Assembly (NCBI GenBank): GCA_944324915.1
Contig: CALUYD010000005.1
Coordinates: 1 to 64,000 of the forward strand
Origin: Candidatus Gastranaerophilales bacterium
GTDB lineage: Bacteria > Cyanobacteriota > Vampirovibrionia > Gastranaerophilales > Gastranaerophilaceae
Reading direction: 5' to 3'
DNA length: 64,000 bases
The position numbers and the translations under genes are program-made. The notes under the pieces were generated by a model. The model was not told where the DNA came from and searched no databases. It saw nothing but the letters and a program-made list of their open reading frames with translations. Below, in pieces: positions 7,183-15,479 of the stretch (position 1 is the first letter of the stretch; the number at the start of each line of letters is the position of its first letter).

Positions 7183-8082
7183 ATGCCTAGTAATTCGAAA
7201 AAAAACTTAAAAGAAACAAAAAAAACATCACTAGAAGTAGTTAAACCGATTAAAACAAAGCCATATAACGATATTGATTTGAATAATTGGAAATTATATG
7301 AAAATGTAAAAACAGGTACATGGTGGGAATTTTCTTCTCGTGAGAAGAAAAATGGTCATAGTTACGATTACCATGGTAATTATATCCCTCAAATTGCAAC
7401 ACAATTATTTGAGCGCTATACAAAGAAAAATGATATAGTTTTGGATTTATTTTTCGGCTCCGGTACTTCAGGTATTGAAGCTAAAAATATGCAAAGAAGA
7501 TGTATCGGCGTTGAATTAAAGCAAGAAATGGTTGATTATGTTTCATCTAAATTTACACCTAAAGAGCTTGTTGTAGATGTGAATATTATTCAAGGCGATA
7601 GCGCTTCTTTGGATACTAAAAATAAAATTCAAGATAGACTTGAAATCATGGGTGAAAAGTTTGCACAGTTTTTAATTTTACATCCTCCTTATGATGATAT
7701 TATTAAATTTTCAGATAAAAAGGAAGATTTATCAAATTGTGCTACAACAGAAGAATTTTATGAGTTATTCAAAAAAGTTGCAAAAAACGGTTATGATTTA
7801 TTAGAACAAAATCGCTTTGCAGCGTTAATTATCGGAGATAAATACGCAAATAGCAGATATATTTCTCTTGGTTTTGAATGCCAAAGAAGAATGGAAGAAC
7901 TTGGATTTGTAACTAAAGCAGTTATTGTAAAAAATATTACAGGTAACGAAAAAGCAAAAGGAAAAACCGCTAATTTATGGCGTTACAGAGCATTATCGGG
8001 CGGATTTAATATATTTGAGCATGAATATATTATGATTTTTCAAAAAACAAAATTAAAGAAAGTTAGAAATACGAATTCCTAG
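7183..8082 (+). CDS. Orphan DNA (N4-cytosine/N6-adenine) methyltransferase-like protein
   Basis: 299 residues from the ATG at 7183; a TTG at 7162 would add 7. The AdoMet-binding motif I is DLFFGSGTSGIEA (about residues 92-104), followed by IGVEL and then a motif IV-like LHPPYDDII. The order I then IV differs from the usual beta class. The usual [DNS]PPY is HPPY here, so the base specificity, or even DNA as the substrate, is uncertain. The N-terminus is Lys-rich. No restriction endonuclease is adjacent. A hairpin terminator follows. Confidence 0.72.
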   Translation: MPSNSKKNLKETKKTSLEVVKPIKTKPYNDIDLNNWKLYENVKTGTWWEFSSREKKNGHSYDYHGNYIPQIATQLFERYTKKNDIVLDLFFGSGTSGIEAKNMQRRCIGVELKQEMVDYVSSKFTPKELVVDVNIIQGDSASLDTKNKIQDRLEIMGEKFAQFLILHPPYDDIIKFSDKKEDLSNCATTEEFYELFKKVAKNGYDLLEQNRFAALIIGDKYANSRYISLGFECQRRMEELGFVTKAVIVKNITGNEKAKGKTANLWRYRALSGGFNIFEHEYIMIFQKTKLKKVRNTNS

Positions 8083-8114
8083 AACAATACAAAGACAATA
8101 AAAGAGAAAAATAT

Positions 8115-8142
8115 GGCTGCTATATTAGCAGCCTTTGCTTTT
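8115..8142. terminator. Terminator between convergent genes
   Basis: GGCTGCTA (8115-8122), loop TAT, TAGCAGCC (8126-8133), then TTTGCTTTT. It fits termination of the methyltransferase gene and may also serve emrB from the other side. Confidence 0.7.
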
Positions 8143-8154
8143 AAGTATATAGAA

Positions 8155-9714
8155 TTAAGATTCTTTGAGATTGTTTGCTTTTTTAATTCCTTTGATTAAA
8201 AAGACTAAAGGAATGATTACAACGCAAGATACTGCACAAAATTCAAATGTATCTTTAAAAGCGCCCATATTTGCTTGTTGCAGCATTTGTTTATAAAGCA
8301 ACGTTTGCGACATATAATTTGCGCTAATCGAATCAACAAATTGTGAAAATACTCCTTGATATGCGCTAACTCTTTCTATAAAGTTATCGTTTAACATATG
8401 AAGATTATCTACAAGATAATTTTGATGAACTTGCGCTTTTCTTGATATTAATGTTGTAACTATTGATGTTCCAATTGCGCCACCTAGGTTTTTTAATAAA
8501 TTTTGTACACCTGAAGCGTTTGTCATTTGTTCTTTGGATAATGTCATTGTGGATAATGTAATAATAGGCACCATACACATTGCCATACCTATACCCATTA
8601 TAAAGTTGGGTATTGCTATATTCATAGTTGAAATGTGTAGGTTTAAGTGGCATAGCATAAAACTTGATGTACTCAAAAGAGTTAAACCTATTATTACGAG
8701 CAGTTTAGCATTGATTTTACTTCCTATTGTTCCTATAAACACAACGGTTGTCATAGCACCAATGCCTCGAGGCATCATAGCAAGCCCCGATAAATAAGCG
8801 TCATAACCCATTAAACCTTGTAAAAATTGAGGCAATATTGCTAATGAAGCTAATAATACCCCTTGCATAACTACTTGAACAATCGTACCAAAGAAGAAAT
8901 TTCCGTCTTTAAATACTGTTATATCAATCAATGAATCTTTCTTTTTTATTTGTATAACAAAGAAAATCACCATAAATAATACTGCAAAAAATGTTAACCA
9001 ACAAACCCAAACAGAGCCGAACCAATCAGCATCGTTACCTTTATCAAGAACTATTTGCATACAAGTTAGCCAACCGATTAGCATATAAAAACCCATACTA
9101 TCCATTTGGACATTTTCTTGTTTTCTTGCATAAGGGGGATCTTCCAGCAATCTTTTAGAAAGATATATTGCACCTATTCCTATTGGTATGTTTATAAAAT
9201 AGATATATGGCCAAGACCAATTAGTTGTTATCCAACCGCCTAATACGGGTCCTATAATTGGAGCTATAACTACAACAAGACCAAATAGAGCCATTGATTG
9301 AGCTCTTTTTTCAACAGGCCACATTTCAAGTGTTATGGCTTGAGCTAAAGGTAAAAGTGCTCCACCGCCAAAACCTTGTAAAACTCTTGTTATTACCATC
9401 ATAGGTAAACTATGAGCTATTCCGCATAGAAATGATGATATTGTAAATAGCGCAACACTAAAGATGAAGAAATTTTTTCTTCCCATTAGTTTACAGAAAA
9501 AATCAACAGATGGAATAACAATTCCTGATGCAATCAGATAACTTGTCAAAATCCAAGTGCTTTCTTGTCTTGAAACGGAAAAAGACCCTGCCATATATGG
9601 AAGCGCAACGTTTGCAATAGTTTCATCCAATACAAACATAAATGCTGCAATCATTAAAGGAATACAAATTATCCAAGGGTTATGTTTTGGTGTCCATTCT
9701 TGAGCTTGTTGCAT
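8155..9714 (-). CDS. emrB: EmrB/QacA-type (DHA2) MFS drug efflux transporter
   Basis: 519 residues with about 14 transmembrane helices. The start WIICIPLMIAAFMFVLDETIANVALPYMAGSFS is the DHA2-family signature with the Asp-Glu motif in helix 1; motif A (GRKNFF) and motif C (APIIGPVLGGW) follow. It exports hydrophobic toxicants by proton antiport, acting with the EmrA-like adaptor encoded directly upstream (its stop abuts this ATG) and with a TolC channel, whose gene lies divergently at 11253. Confidence 0.93.
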   Translation of the reverse strand: MQQAQEWTPKHNPWIICIPLMIAAFMFVLDETIANVALPYMAGSFSVSRQESTWILTSYLIASGIVIPSVDFFCKLMGRKNFFIFSVALFTISSFLCGIAHSLPMMVITRVLQGFGGGALLPLAQAITLEMWPVEKRAQSMALFGLVVVIAPIIGPVLGGWITTNWSWPYIYFINIPIGIGAIYLSKRLLEDPPYARKQENVQMDSMGFYMLIGWLTCMQIVLDKGNDADWFGSVWVCWLTFFAVLFMVIFFVIQIKKKDSLIDITVFKDGNFFFGTIVQVVMQGVLLASLAILPQFLQGLMGYDAYLSGLAMMPRGIGAMTTVVFIGTIGSKINAKLLVIIGLTLLSTSSFMLCHLNLHISTMNIAIPNFIMGIGMAMCMVPIITLSTMTLSKEQMTNASGVQNLLKNLGGAIGTSIVTTLISRKAQVHQNYLVDNLHMLNDNFIERVSAYQGVFSQFVDSISANYMSQTLLYKQMLQQANMGAFKDTFEFCAVSCVVIIPLVFLIKGIKKANNLKES

Positions 9715-10689
9715 CTATTTTACCTTTACTTTAGGAATTACACTCATACCTGAAACGATATTATATTCTTCTTTGTTAATAGGTTCATCAAATACTATTT
9801 TTACAGGTATTCTTTGAACGATTTTTACAAATGAACCAACAGCGTTTTCCGGTGGAAATAAGCTTGATTTTGCGCCGGATGCTCTTTGTATGGAATCAAC
9901 GTGACCTTTAAAAGTTTTATGTTTGTATGCGTCAACTTTTATTGTAACCGGTTGATTAGGTTTCATTTGACCAACTTGATTTTCTTTGAAATTAGCTACA
10001 ATCCATACTTTATCCGGTACTATTGCAAACAATGGAGAACCAACTGAAACATAACTTCCTTTTTCAATTCTTCTATTGGTTACTATACCTGTGTTTGGTG
10101 CTTCAACATTTGTATATTTTAAATTAAGTTGTGCTTGTTTCATTATTGCTTCAAGAGATTTTAAATCAGCGTCAGCAACATTGTTTCCGTCTGCAAAAAT
10201 ATCTTCTTTTGCCTTTATTTGTTTTGCATTTACCGAATCATAATTTGCTTGAGCTCTATCTAAGACTTGCTTTGAAACAGCACCTTGTTCATAAAGTTTT
10301 TTATATCTTTCAAGGTCAAGTTTAGCTAGTGCAATTTCTGAATCTGCTGCTTTTAGATTTGCTTTTGCATTTTTTTGATTTAGCAGAGCTTTTTCATAGT
10401 TTGCTTTTGCTTGTTTATATTTTTCTATATAAACCTCATCATCAATTTTTGCAACTATATCGCCTTTTTTAACTTCTTTGTTATCTTCGATAAAAATTTC
10501 TGTTATATGACCTGCTACTTTTGGAGTGATTTGGATGATATCAGCCTCAACATAAGCATCATCAGTCGATTGATAATGGCTTTCATGAAATAAATATCCG
10601 CCTAAAAGTAGCACTGCTACTATTGAAATAGGTATTAAAAAATTTCTCTTTTTTATTCTTTTTGTTTCGCATTGGGTGTTTTGCGTCAT
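9715..10689 (-). CDS. emrA: EmrA/HlyD-family membrane fusion protein
   Basis: 324 residues. A basic N-terminus is followed by one membrane helix (about 17-35), then the lipoyl/biotinyl half-motif (QSTDDAYVEADIIQITPKVAGHI), a coiled-coil hairpin (about 80-180) and the second lipoyl half (NTGIVTNRRIEKGSYVSVG). It bridges EmrB in the inner membrane to an outer-membrane channel. It lies 11 nt after the MarR gene in the same direction. Confidence 0.93.
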   Translation of the reverse strand: MTQNTQCETKRIKKRNFLIPISIVAVLLLGGYLFHESHYQSTDDAYVEADIIQITPKVAGHITEIFIEDNKEVKKGDIVAKIDDEVYIEKYKQAKANYEKALLNQKNAKANLKAADSEIALAKLDLERYKKLYEQGAVSKQVLDRAQANYDSVNAKQIKAKEDIFADGNNVADADLKSLEAIMKQAQLNLKYTNVEAPNTGIVTNRRIEKGSYVSVGSPLFAIVPDKVWIVANFKENQVGQMKPNQPVTIKVDAYKHKTFKGHVDSIQRASGAKSSLFPPENAVGSFVKIVQRIPVKIVFDEPINKEEYNIVSGMSVIPKVKVK

Positions 10690-10700
10690 TTCATACTCCT

Positions 10701-11165
10701 TTATATGTTTGTTTTTAATGCTTTTGAAATTGTTTCTTTAAAACTTTTTAGTGAGTTTTTAATTTCATCTAGTTTTTCGTCTGTAAAATTTTTTTCTATT
10801 TCTATACATAAGGGTTCTAAAAGTTTATGAGAATCTTCTATCAAGGTTGTACCTTTTTTAGTTATGGAAAGAATTTTCACGGGCTTATTGTTTTTTATAT
10901 CGGGCGTTATTTTGACTAACCCTTTTTCTTCTAGAGATTTTGCAAGTTTTCCTGTGTTTGCTCTATCTTTTAGTAAAATTTTAGCTAAATCCCTTTGACA
11001 GCATTTTTTTAAATCATATATGGTGGTTAATGCTAAATGTTCGGTTGCACTAACTCCGATATTTGCTTCTTTAAAGAATTGTTCAAATAATTTTTCAAAA
11101 TATTTTGCACTTGAGTTTATTTGAAAAAATAATGAATTTTCGTATCTTGTTCTCATAATTTCCAT
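10701..11165 (-). CDS. MarR-family transcriptional regulator of the efflux operon
   Basis: 154 residues with the MarR winged helix: residues about 45-110 hold CCQRDLAKILLKDRANTGKLAKSLEEKGLV and the wing up to ITKKG. It leads the marR-emrA-emrB operon and is divergent from the TolC-family gene, with a palindrome between them at 11184-11201. By analogy with EmrR it would repress both directions and release on ligand binding. An internal ATG at residue 4 is an alternative start. Confidence 0.88.
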   Translation of the reverse strand: MEIMRTRYENSLFFQINSSAKYFEKLFEQFFKEANIGVSATEHLALTTIYDLKKCCQRDLAKILLKDRANTGKLAKSLEEKGLVKITPDIKNNKPVKILSITKKGTTLIEDSHKLLEPLCIEIEKNFTDEKLDEIKNSLKSFKETISKALKTNI

Positions 11166-11183
11166 CTATGTTGCATAAATAAC

Positions 11184-11201
11184 ATGTTGCTTTTGCAACA
11201 T
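11184..11201. promoter_or_regulatory. Candidate MarR operator
   Basis: ATGTTGC (11184-11190), spacer TTTT, GCAACAT (11195-11201) is a perfect inverted repeat in the 87-nt gap between the divergent marR and tolC genes. A further half-site (ATGTTGCA) lies at 11168-11175. Assignment to the adjacent MarR is by position. Confidence 0.6.
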
Positions 11202-11252
11202 TAATATGCTACCATTCAATTATAAAAAATGCAATTAATTTTTGAGGAGAAT

Positions 11253-12611
11253 ATGAAAAAGATACTAGCAGCTAGCATTTTAGCAATATTTTTTACAGGT
11301 TTTTTTGTTGAGCCGGCATGTGCAATTTTAGAAAAAAGTCCGTCTAAAGAAATATATCAACCGACAATTTTGGATTATATTAATTTTGATTGGTGGAAAA
11401 AACAAAATGACGAGCATTTGGAAAAATATATAGTTAGCGCTATTAACAATAACTTAGATATTAAAACAACAGCTCTAAAAGTAGAACAAGCAGGAATTAA
11501 TGTTATGGCAACAAGATCAAAATTGATGCCCAATGTTTCAATTGGAGCTAGTCCTGCGCTATTAAAAATGCCTGAAAGCACAAAATCGGAAGGTACATTC
11601 GCACTTCCTATATTAGCTTTTTGGGAGCTTGATTTATTTGGAAAAAATTGGGATAAAACAAAATCTGCCAAAAAATTATTAAAAGGTATTGAATTTGAAA
11701 CACAAGCAAGTAATATCTCGATTGTTTCTTTGGTTGCAAGCACATATTATAATATTGTTAAACTTGATAAACTGATTGAAATACAAAAAGATTTAGTTTC
11801 TGATAGAGAAAAAATTTATAATTTGATGAAAGTATCTAATGAAGAAGGTATTGTATCTACTGCTGATTTAATTCAAGCAGAAAAATCTTATTCTTTAGCT
11901 CAAAACGATTTAATTGATTACGAAAAAACAAGAAATTCAGCACTTAACGCTCTTGCTGTTTTAATTGGGGATAGTCCTAATAATATAGCTGAATATAAAA
12001 GAATTTCAATTGATAAATTAGGAATTGATTTTAATATTCCAAATTCTGTTTCATCTGAAATTATTGTAAATAGACCTGATTATAAATCTTTAGAATATCA
12101 ATTACAAGCAGCCGGGCTTGATGTAAGAGCTGCTAAAAAAGAATTTTTGCCTACAATTAATATTCTGGGAGCATTAGCTTTTATAGCAACATCAAGCGCA
12201 AGTGCTATGAATTGGGATAATGCATTAAGTTTATTAGCAGGAAGCGTAAATCTTCCCATATTTAGCGGTTTTGCAAGAGTTGCTAATTTAAAATTGAACA
12301 AAAATAAATACGAGCAACTTGTTCAACAATATCAAAAGACAAATTTAATAGCTATTCAAGAAATTAATGATTCATTGTATAACTATAAATCCGATAAAGA
12401 AAAACTTGATAATAATATAAAAGCTCTTAATATTCAAAAGAAAGATTATGAATATTCTAATTCAAAATACAAAGAAGGCGTTATTTCAAAATTGGATTTA
12501 TTACAACAAAAAGAAGCTCTTTTATATATGGAAAAAGTTATGGTGTCATCTAAAACCGATTGTTATTTAGATAAGATAAGTTTATATAAGACATCAGGAG
12601 CAAAAATATAG
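11253..12611 (+). CDS. TolC/NodT-family outer membrane efflux channel
   Basis: 452 residues from the ATG at 11253, which follows GAGGAG at an ideal distance; an upstream in-frame start at 11229 has no such site. A Sec signal peptide (MKKILAASILAIFFTGFFVEPACA) precedes two OEP repeats of about 200 residues with the typical long helices (IVSTADLIQAEKSYSLAQNDL... and VISKLDLLQQKEALLYMEK). It should complete the EmrAB pump across the outer membrane, which is direct evidence for a double-membrane envelope. It is divergent from the pump operon and shares its operator region. Confidence 0.9.
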   Translation: MKKILAASILAIFFTGFFVEPACAILEKSPSKEIYQPTILDYINFDWWKKQNDEHLEKYIVSAINNNLDIKTTALKVEQAGINVMATRSKLMPNVSIGASPALLKMPESTKSEGTFALPILAFWELDLFGKNWDKTKSAKKLLKGIEFETQASNISIVSLVASTYYNIVKLDKLIEIQKDLVSDREKIYNLMKVSNEEGIVSTADLIQAEKSYSLAQNDLIDYEKTRNSALNALAVLIGDSPNNIAEYKRISIDKLGIDFNIPNSVSSEIIVNRPDYKSLEYQLQAAGLDVRAAKKEFLPTINILGALAFIATSSASAMNWDNALSLLAGSVNLPIFSGFARVANLKLNKNKYEQLVQQYQKTNLIAIQEINDSLYNYKSDKEKLDNNIKALNIQKKDYEYSNSKYKEGVISKLDLLQQKEALLYMEKVMVSSKTDCYLDKISLYKTSGAKI

Positions 12612-12613
12612 TA

Positions 12614-12619
12614 TAATAT
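12614..12619 (+). promoter_or_regulatory. -10 box of the matrixin gene, leaderless
   Basis: TAATAT ends 6 nt before the ATG at 12626 (an overlapping TATAAT ends 8 nt before it). It sits right after the stop of the TolC-family gene and there is no Shine-Dalgarno. Confidence 0.45.
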
Positions 12620-12625
12620 TTAAAT

Positions 12626-13189
12626 ATGAAAATATTATTTAAATTTTTAATTTTGGTTTTGGCTATATCTTCTTTTGCGCTTGCAAGAGAAGATTATAGA
12701 ACATATTATTCTGAAGTTGATATTCCTGCTGTTTGGAGAAATCCTAAAGAAATCAAAGTTTGTATTATATATGATGAATTTAAAAATTATATTTTTACAA
12801 GAAGTTTTAAAGCGTGGGATGATGCACTTGGAAGCGATTTGAATTTTAAATATGTGAACAATCAAGCTGAAGCTGATATTGTTGCAAAATTTGTAAATAA
12901 ATTAGACGGAAATCAAGCGGGAATTACAAAAACGGCTTATGTTGAGCAAAACGGCAAAGTTTATCTTGCTAAAGCGGTTATTCAGATATCTAAAAATAGC
13001 CCCATAGGTTTTAGATTTAATGATGCGCAATTAAATAAAATCACTTTGCATGAAATAGGTCATGCAATAGGAATTTTAGGACATAGCGATAATATTAACG
13101 ATATTATGTATTTTTCAACCGCAAGTCAAAGATTAAGTACAATATCGTCTAATGATGTTGATACAGTAAAGAAAATATACGGTTTTTAG
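12626..13189 (+). CDS. Secreted matrixin-type zinc metalloprotease (M10-like)
   Basis: 187 residues. A signal peptide (MKILFKFLILVLAISSFALA) leads a single catalytic domain. The zinc site is HEIGHAIGILGHS: His142, catalytic Glu143, His146 and His153, followed by the Met-turn in NDIMYFS (Met161). The spacing to the third His is one residue longer than in animal MMPs, a variant I associate with cyanobacterial M10 proteins. There is no propeptide Cys switch. The last 4 nt overlap the end of the convergent membrane-protein gene. Confidence 0.88.
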   Translation: MKILFKFLILVLAISSFALAREDYRTYYSEVDIPAVWRNPKEIKVCIIYDEFKNYIFTRSFKAWDDALGSDLNFKYVNNQAEADIVAKFVNKLDGNQAGITKTAYVEQNGKVYLAKAVIQISKNSPIGFRFNDAQLNKITLHEIGHAIGILGHSDNINDIMYFSTASQRLSTISSNDVDTVKKIYGF

Positions 13190-15288
13190 ATATATTTTTC
13201 TGCTGCTAACAGTGCTTTATCTGCTTTTGTCATTAATGCATCATATTCACTTTGTTGCTCAGCGCTTAATGTTGTGCTTTTTGCGCTGAATTCACTTGAT
13301 GGAATATATGTCGCAGTATCAGGTGATTGCTGAGTTGTAGTTTTGTTTTCTGCATTATTATTTATAGTGTTATTATTTGTAGTTGAAGTTATAATTGTAT
13401 TGTTATTTGTTTTGTTGTTTAGTCTGTCTTTATTTGCAGGACTTAATATTTGTCCTTGGCTTGCAGGGCTTTTTGGAGCTTCAATATATTTTACTTCTTT
13501 GCCATCCAATAAATCCAATAATGCTTTAGGATTTTGTGCAATTGTTTGAGCTAATTTTGGATCAGTTTGCAATTTTTGTATTGCTTGAGGATTTTTTTCC
13601 ATTTTTTCCATTAGCTCGCCTTGTGTTATTCCAAGTTCCGGAATAACTTGTTTTTTATGTTCTTCAAGCGCTTTTAATTTTTCTGCCTCATCTTTGTTGT
13701 ATGGTTTTCCGAAGATTTTTTGAACTGCTTTTGATATTACTCCGGATATTTTTGGTGAAATTACAAACATTACTAATATAAATCTCATTGCGCCGCCTAA
13801 ATATCTTGGTAGAAATTTATTTGTTTGTGTAATTGTACCATTTTCAGCTATTGTAGGTAATCCCATACCAATTATTTTACCTATTAATTTTAAAGGATTA
13901 TTTCCTTTAAGATTTTTTAGAGTTGCAATACTGTATACTATGCTTGATGCTAAAGGCATTGAGAATACAAAACTACCAAGACCTGCTACAAATTCATCTG
14001 CTAAGGTTGCAACTTTTTGTTCTTTTGGTGCTTCTTGAACACTGTTAAATAAGCTCATAAGTGCAGGAATAGTAATAAATAAATTCATTGTAGATAAGTC
14101 TGCTACATGGTTTGAGATAGATTCTGTTGTATATAGTGGCGCTTTTTGAATGAATTTACCAAGACCTGTTTGAGCTAAAGTACCATCTGCCATATTAAAT
14201 TTAATTAAAGCATCACCAAGGTTGCCTTTTCCAAAAGGTTTCCAACCTTTAAATATTTTTGAACCTATTGAATCAATTATATTTACAGGAAACCAAGATG
14301 TGATTGGACTTTCTCTATTCATGGTGATATTTTTAAACGTTTCGTCATTATAGATGTCTTCTAGAACTTTGGTTAAGTTTTCTGCATAATCAGAGTTTGT
14401 TTCAAGACCTTTTTGTTTTGCTATTGCTTCTGTTAATTTTCTTGCAAATCCTGCTCTATCAGCATCTGTTTCTATTTCGGTAAAGTTTTTATAGAAATAG
14501 TCAAAATTATCAGAGCCTACTAGTTTTTCTAACATGCCTTTAAATGCTTTGTGGCTTTTTTCTAAGCCTTGCATTAGCTTGTCATAGTCTTCTTGGCTTA
14601 GCTTCTTTTTTATAGCTTCTAATCCTGCTAGATATTGAGGTGAGCTAGGCTCATCAATATATTTTAAAAATTCTAGTGCAGCTTTTTTACCGCCCAAACC
14701 TTTTTTTAGCATGCCAAAATTTTCGCTATGAAATTTCAAATGTAGCGCTTGAACAGTATCTGAAACATTGGCTGCAAATTGTCCTTTTGGGCCGAGAGTT
14801 CTTGCCATTTTTTGAGTGGGTTGAGCTTTTCTATTTTTAAAAGTATCAACTAAGTTATCTTTTAAATTTTTTGTAAAATTAAATTTGTCAAAAAAGCCGC
14901 TAATGCCCTGTTTTATTTTTCCTATGCCTGTGCTAATATTTCCAAAAAATTCACTATTTAAAATCTTTTTATCAATATTTTGGCTAAAAGCAATAATTTG
15001 TTTATTAAATTTATTACCTAATGCTGCAAAACTTAAGACTGTTCCTATCATTAATCCTGCTGAGATTAAAAACTTTTTAGGATCTTCTATACCAAAAGTA
15101 TTTTTTAAAATTCTAAAAACAAAGTTGTCTTTAACACGTTCTTGAGTATTTTTTGCAATTTCAACTGTATCTTGTTTTAATTTTTCTCTATCAACAGCGC
15201 CAAAATTCTCCTGCGATTGAACTCTTTGCTCTATCGCTGGAGAAAGTTGTTGATTATTTGATAAATTTCCAAAAGATACGTTGCTCAT
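13186..15288 (-). CDS. Large membrane protein of unknown function with Ser-Phe leader
   Basis: 700 residues, no family recognised. The N-terminus MSNVSFGNLSNNQ carries the Ser-Phe leader seen in four other proteins here. About four hydrophobic helices are visible: near 93-110 (FLISAGLMIGTVLSFAALG), near 400-420, near 435-460 and near 500-520. Residues 120-330 are soluble and helical. The C-terminus has an Asn/Thr-rich low-complexity stretch around residues 625-665. It is not a phage tape measure: no phage genes are nearby and the length-to-repeat pattern is wrong. Confidence 0.75.
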   Translation of the reverse strand: MSNVSFGNLSNNQQLSPAIEQRVQSQENFGAVDREKLKQDTVEIAKNTQERVKDNFVFRILKNTFGIEDPKKFLISAGLMIGTVLSFAALGNKFNKQIIAFSQNIDKKILNSEFFGNISTGIGKIKQGISGFFDKFNFTKNLKDNLVDTFKNRKAQPTQKMARTLGPKGQFAANVSDTVQALHLKFHSENFGMLKKGLGGKKAALEFLKYIDEPSSPQYLAGLEAIKKKLSQEDYDKLMQGLEKSHKAFKGMLEKLVGSDNFDYFYKNFTEIETDADRAGFARKLTEAIAKQKGLETNSDYAENLTKVLEDIYNDETFKNITMNRESPITSWFPVNIIDSIGSKIFKGWKPFGKGNLGDALIKFNMADGTLAQTGLGKFIQKAPLYTTESISNHVADLSTMNLFITIPALMSLFNSVQEAPKEQKVATLADEFVAGLGSFVFSMPLASSIVYSIATLKNLKGNNPLKLIGKIIGMGLPTIAENGTITQTNKFLPRYLGGAMRFILVMFVISPKISGVISKAVQKIFGKPYNKDEAEKLKALEEHKKQVIPELGITQGELMEKMEKNPQAIQKLQTDPKLAQTIAQNPKALLDLLDGKEVKYIEAPKSPASQGQILSPANKDRLNNKTNNNTIITSTTNNNTINNNAENKTTTQQSPDTATYIPSSEFSAKSTTLSAEQQSEYDALMTKADKALLAAEKYI

Positions 15289-15343
15289 ATTATTATAAAG
15301 TATGCTTTCATTATTTTTTTGCTAAATATATTAAGTTTGTAAA

Positions 15344-15418
15344 TTAGGCAATGCGATATGTTTTATCGTATTCATTAACTTTAGAAATTACTTCTGAAAT
15401 AAATTTAATAACCATCAT
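15344..15418 (-). CDS. 24-residue small protein with a strong Shine-Dalgarno
   Basis: The reading frame MMVIKFISEVISKVNEYDKT followed by YRIA and TAA starts at 15418 (or the adjacent ATG at 15415) 6 nt after AAGGAGAG. The peptide is amphipathic with a conserved-looking NEYDKTYRIA end. It lies 60 nt downstream of the radical SAM gene on the same strand. A 12-bp inverted repeat just upstream pairs with part of the Shine-Dalgarno. The evidence is the ribosome-binding site and the clean frame; expression is unproven. Confidence 0.5.
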   Translation of the reverse strand: MMVIKFISEVISKVNEYDKTYRIA

Positions 15419-15428
15419 AATATTCTCT

Positions 15429-15470
15429 CCTTAAAAATATCTCTTAAGTATATAAAGTATATTTTTAAGG
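15429..15470 (-). promoter_or_regulatory. Hairpin that masks the Shine-Dalgarno of the 24-residue gene
   Basis: CCTTAAAAATAT (15470-15459 read on the minus strand) is perfectly complementary to ATATTTTTAAGG (15440-15429). The second arm ends in the AAGG of the AAGGAGAG ribosome-binding site. No T-run follows, so it is unlikely to be a simple terminator. Confidence 0.5.
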
Positions 15471-15479
15471 AAAAATTGC

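Noticed and set aside
8405-8797. Overlapping reading frames inside emrB
   Set aside because: Shadow frames of a well-supported transporter gene; biased composition and no initiation signals.
13186-15288. Phage tape-measure protein
   Set aside because: Four membrane helices, but no phage structural genes around it and no tape-like repeats.
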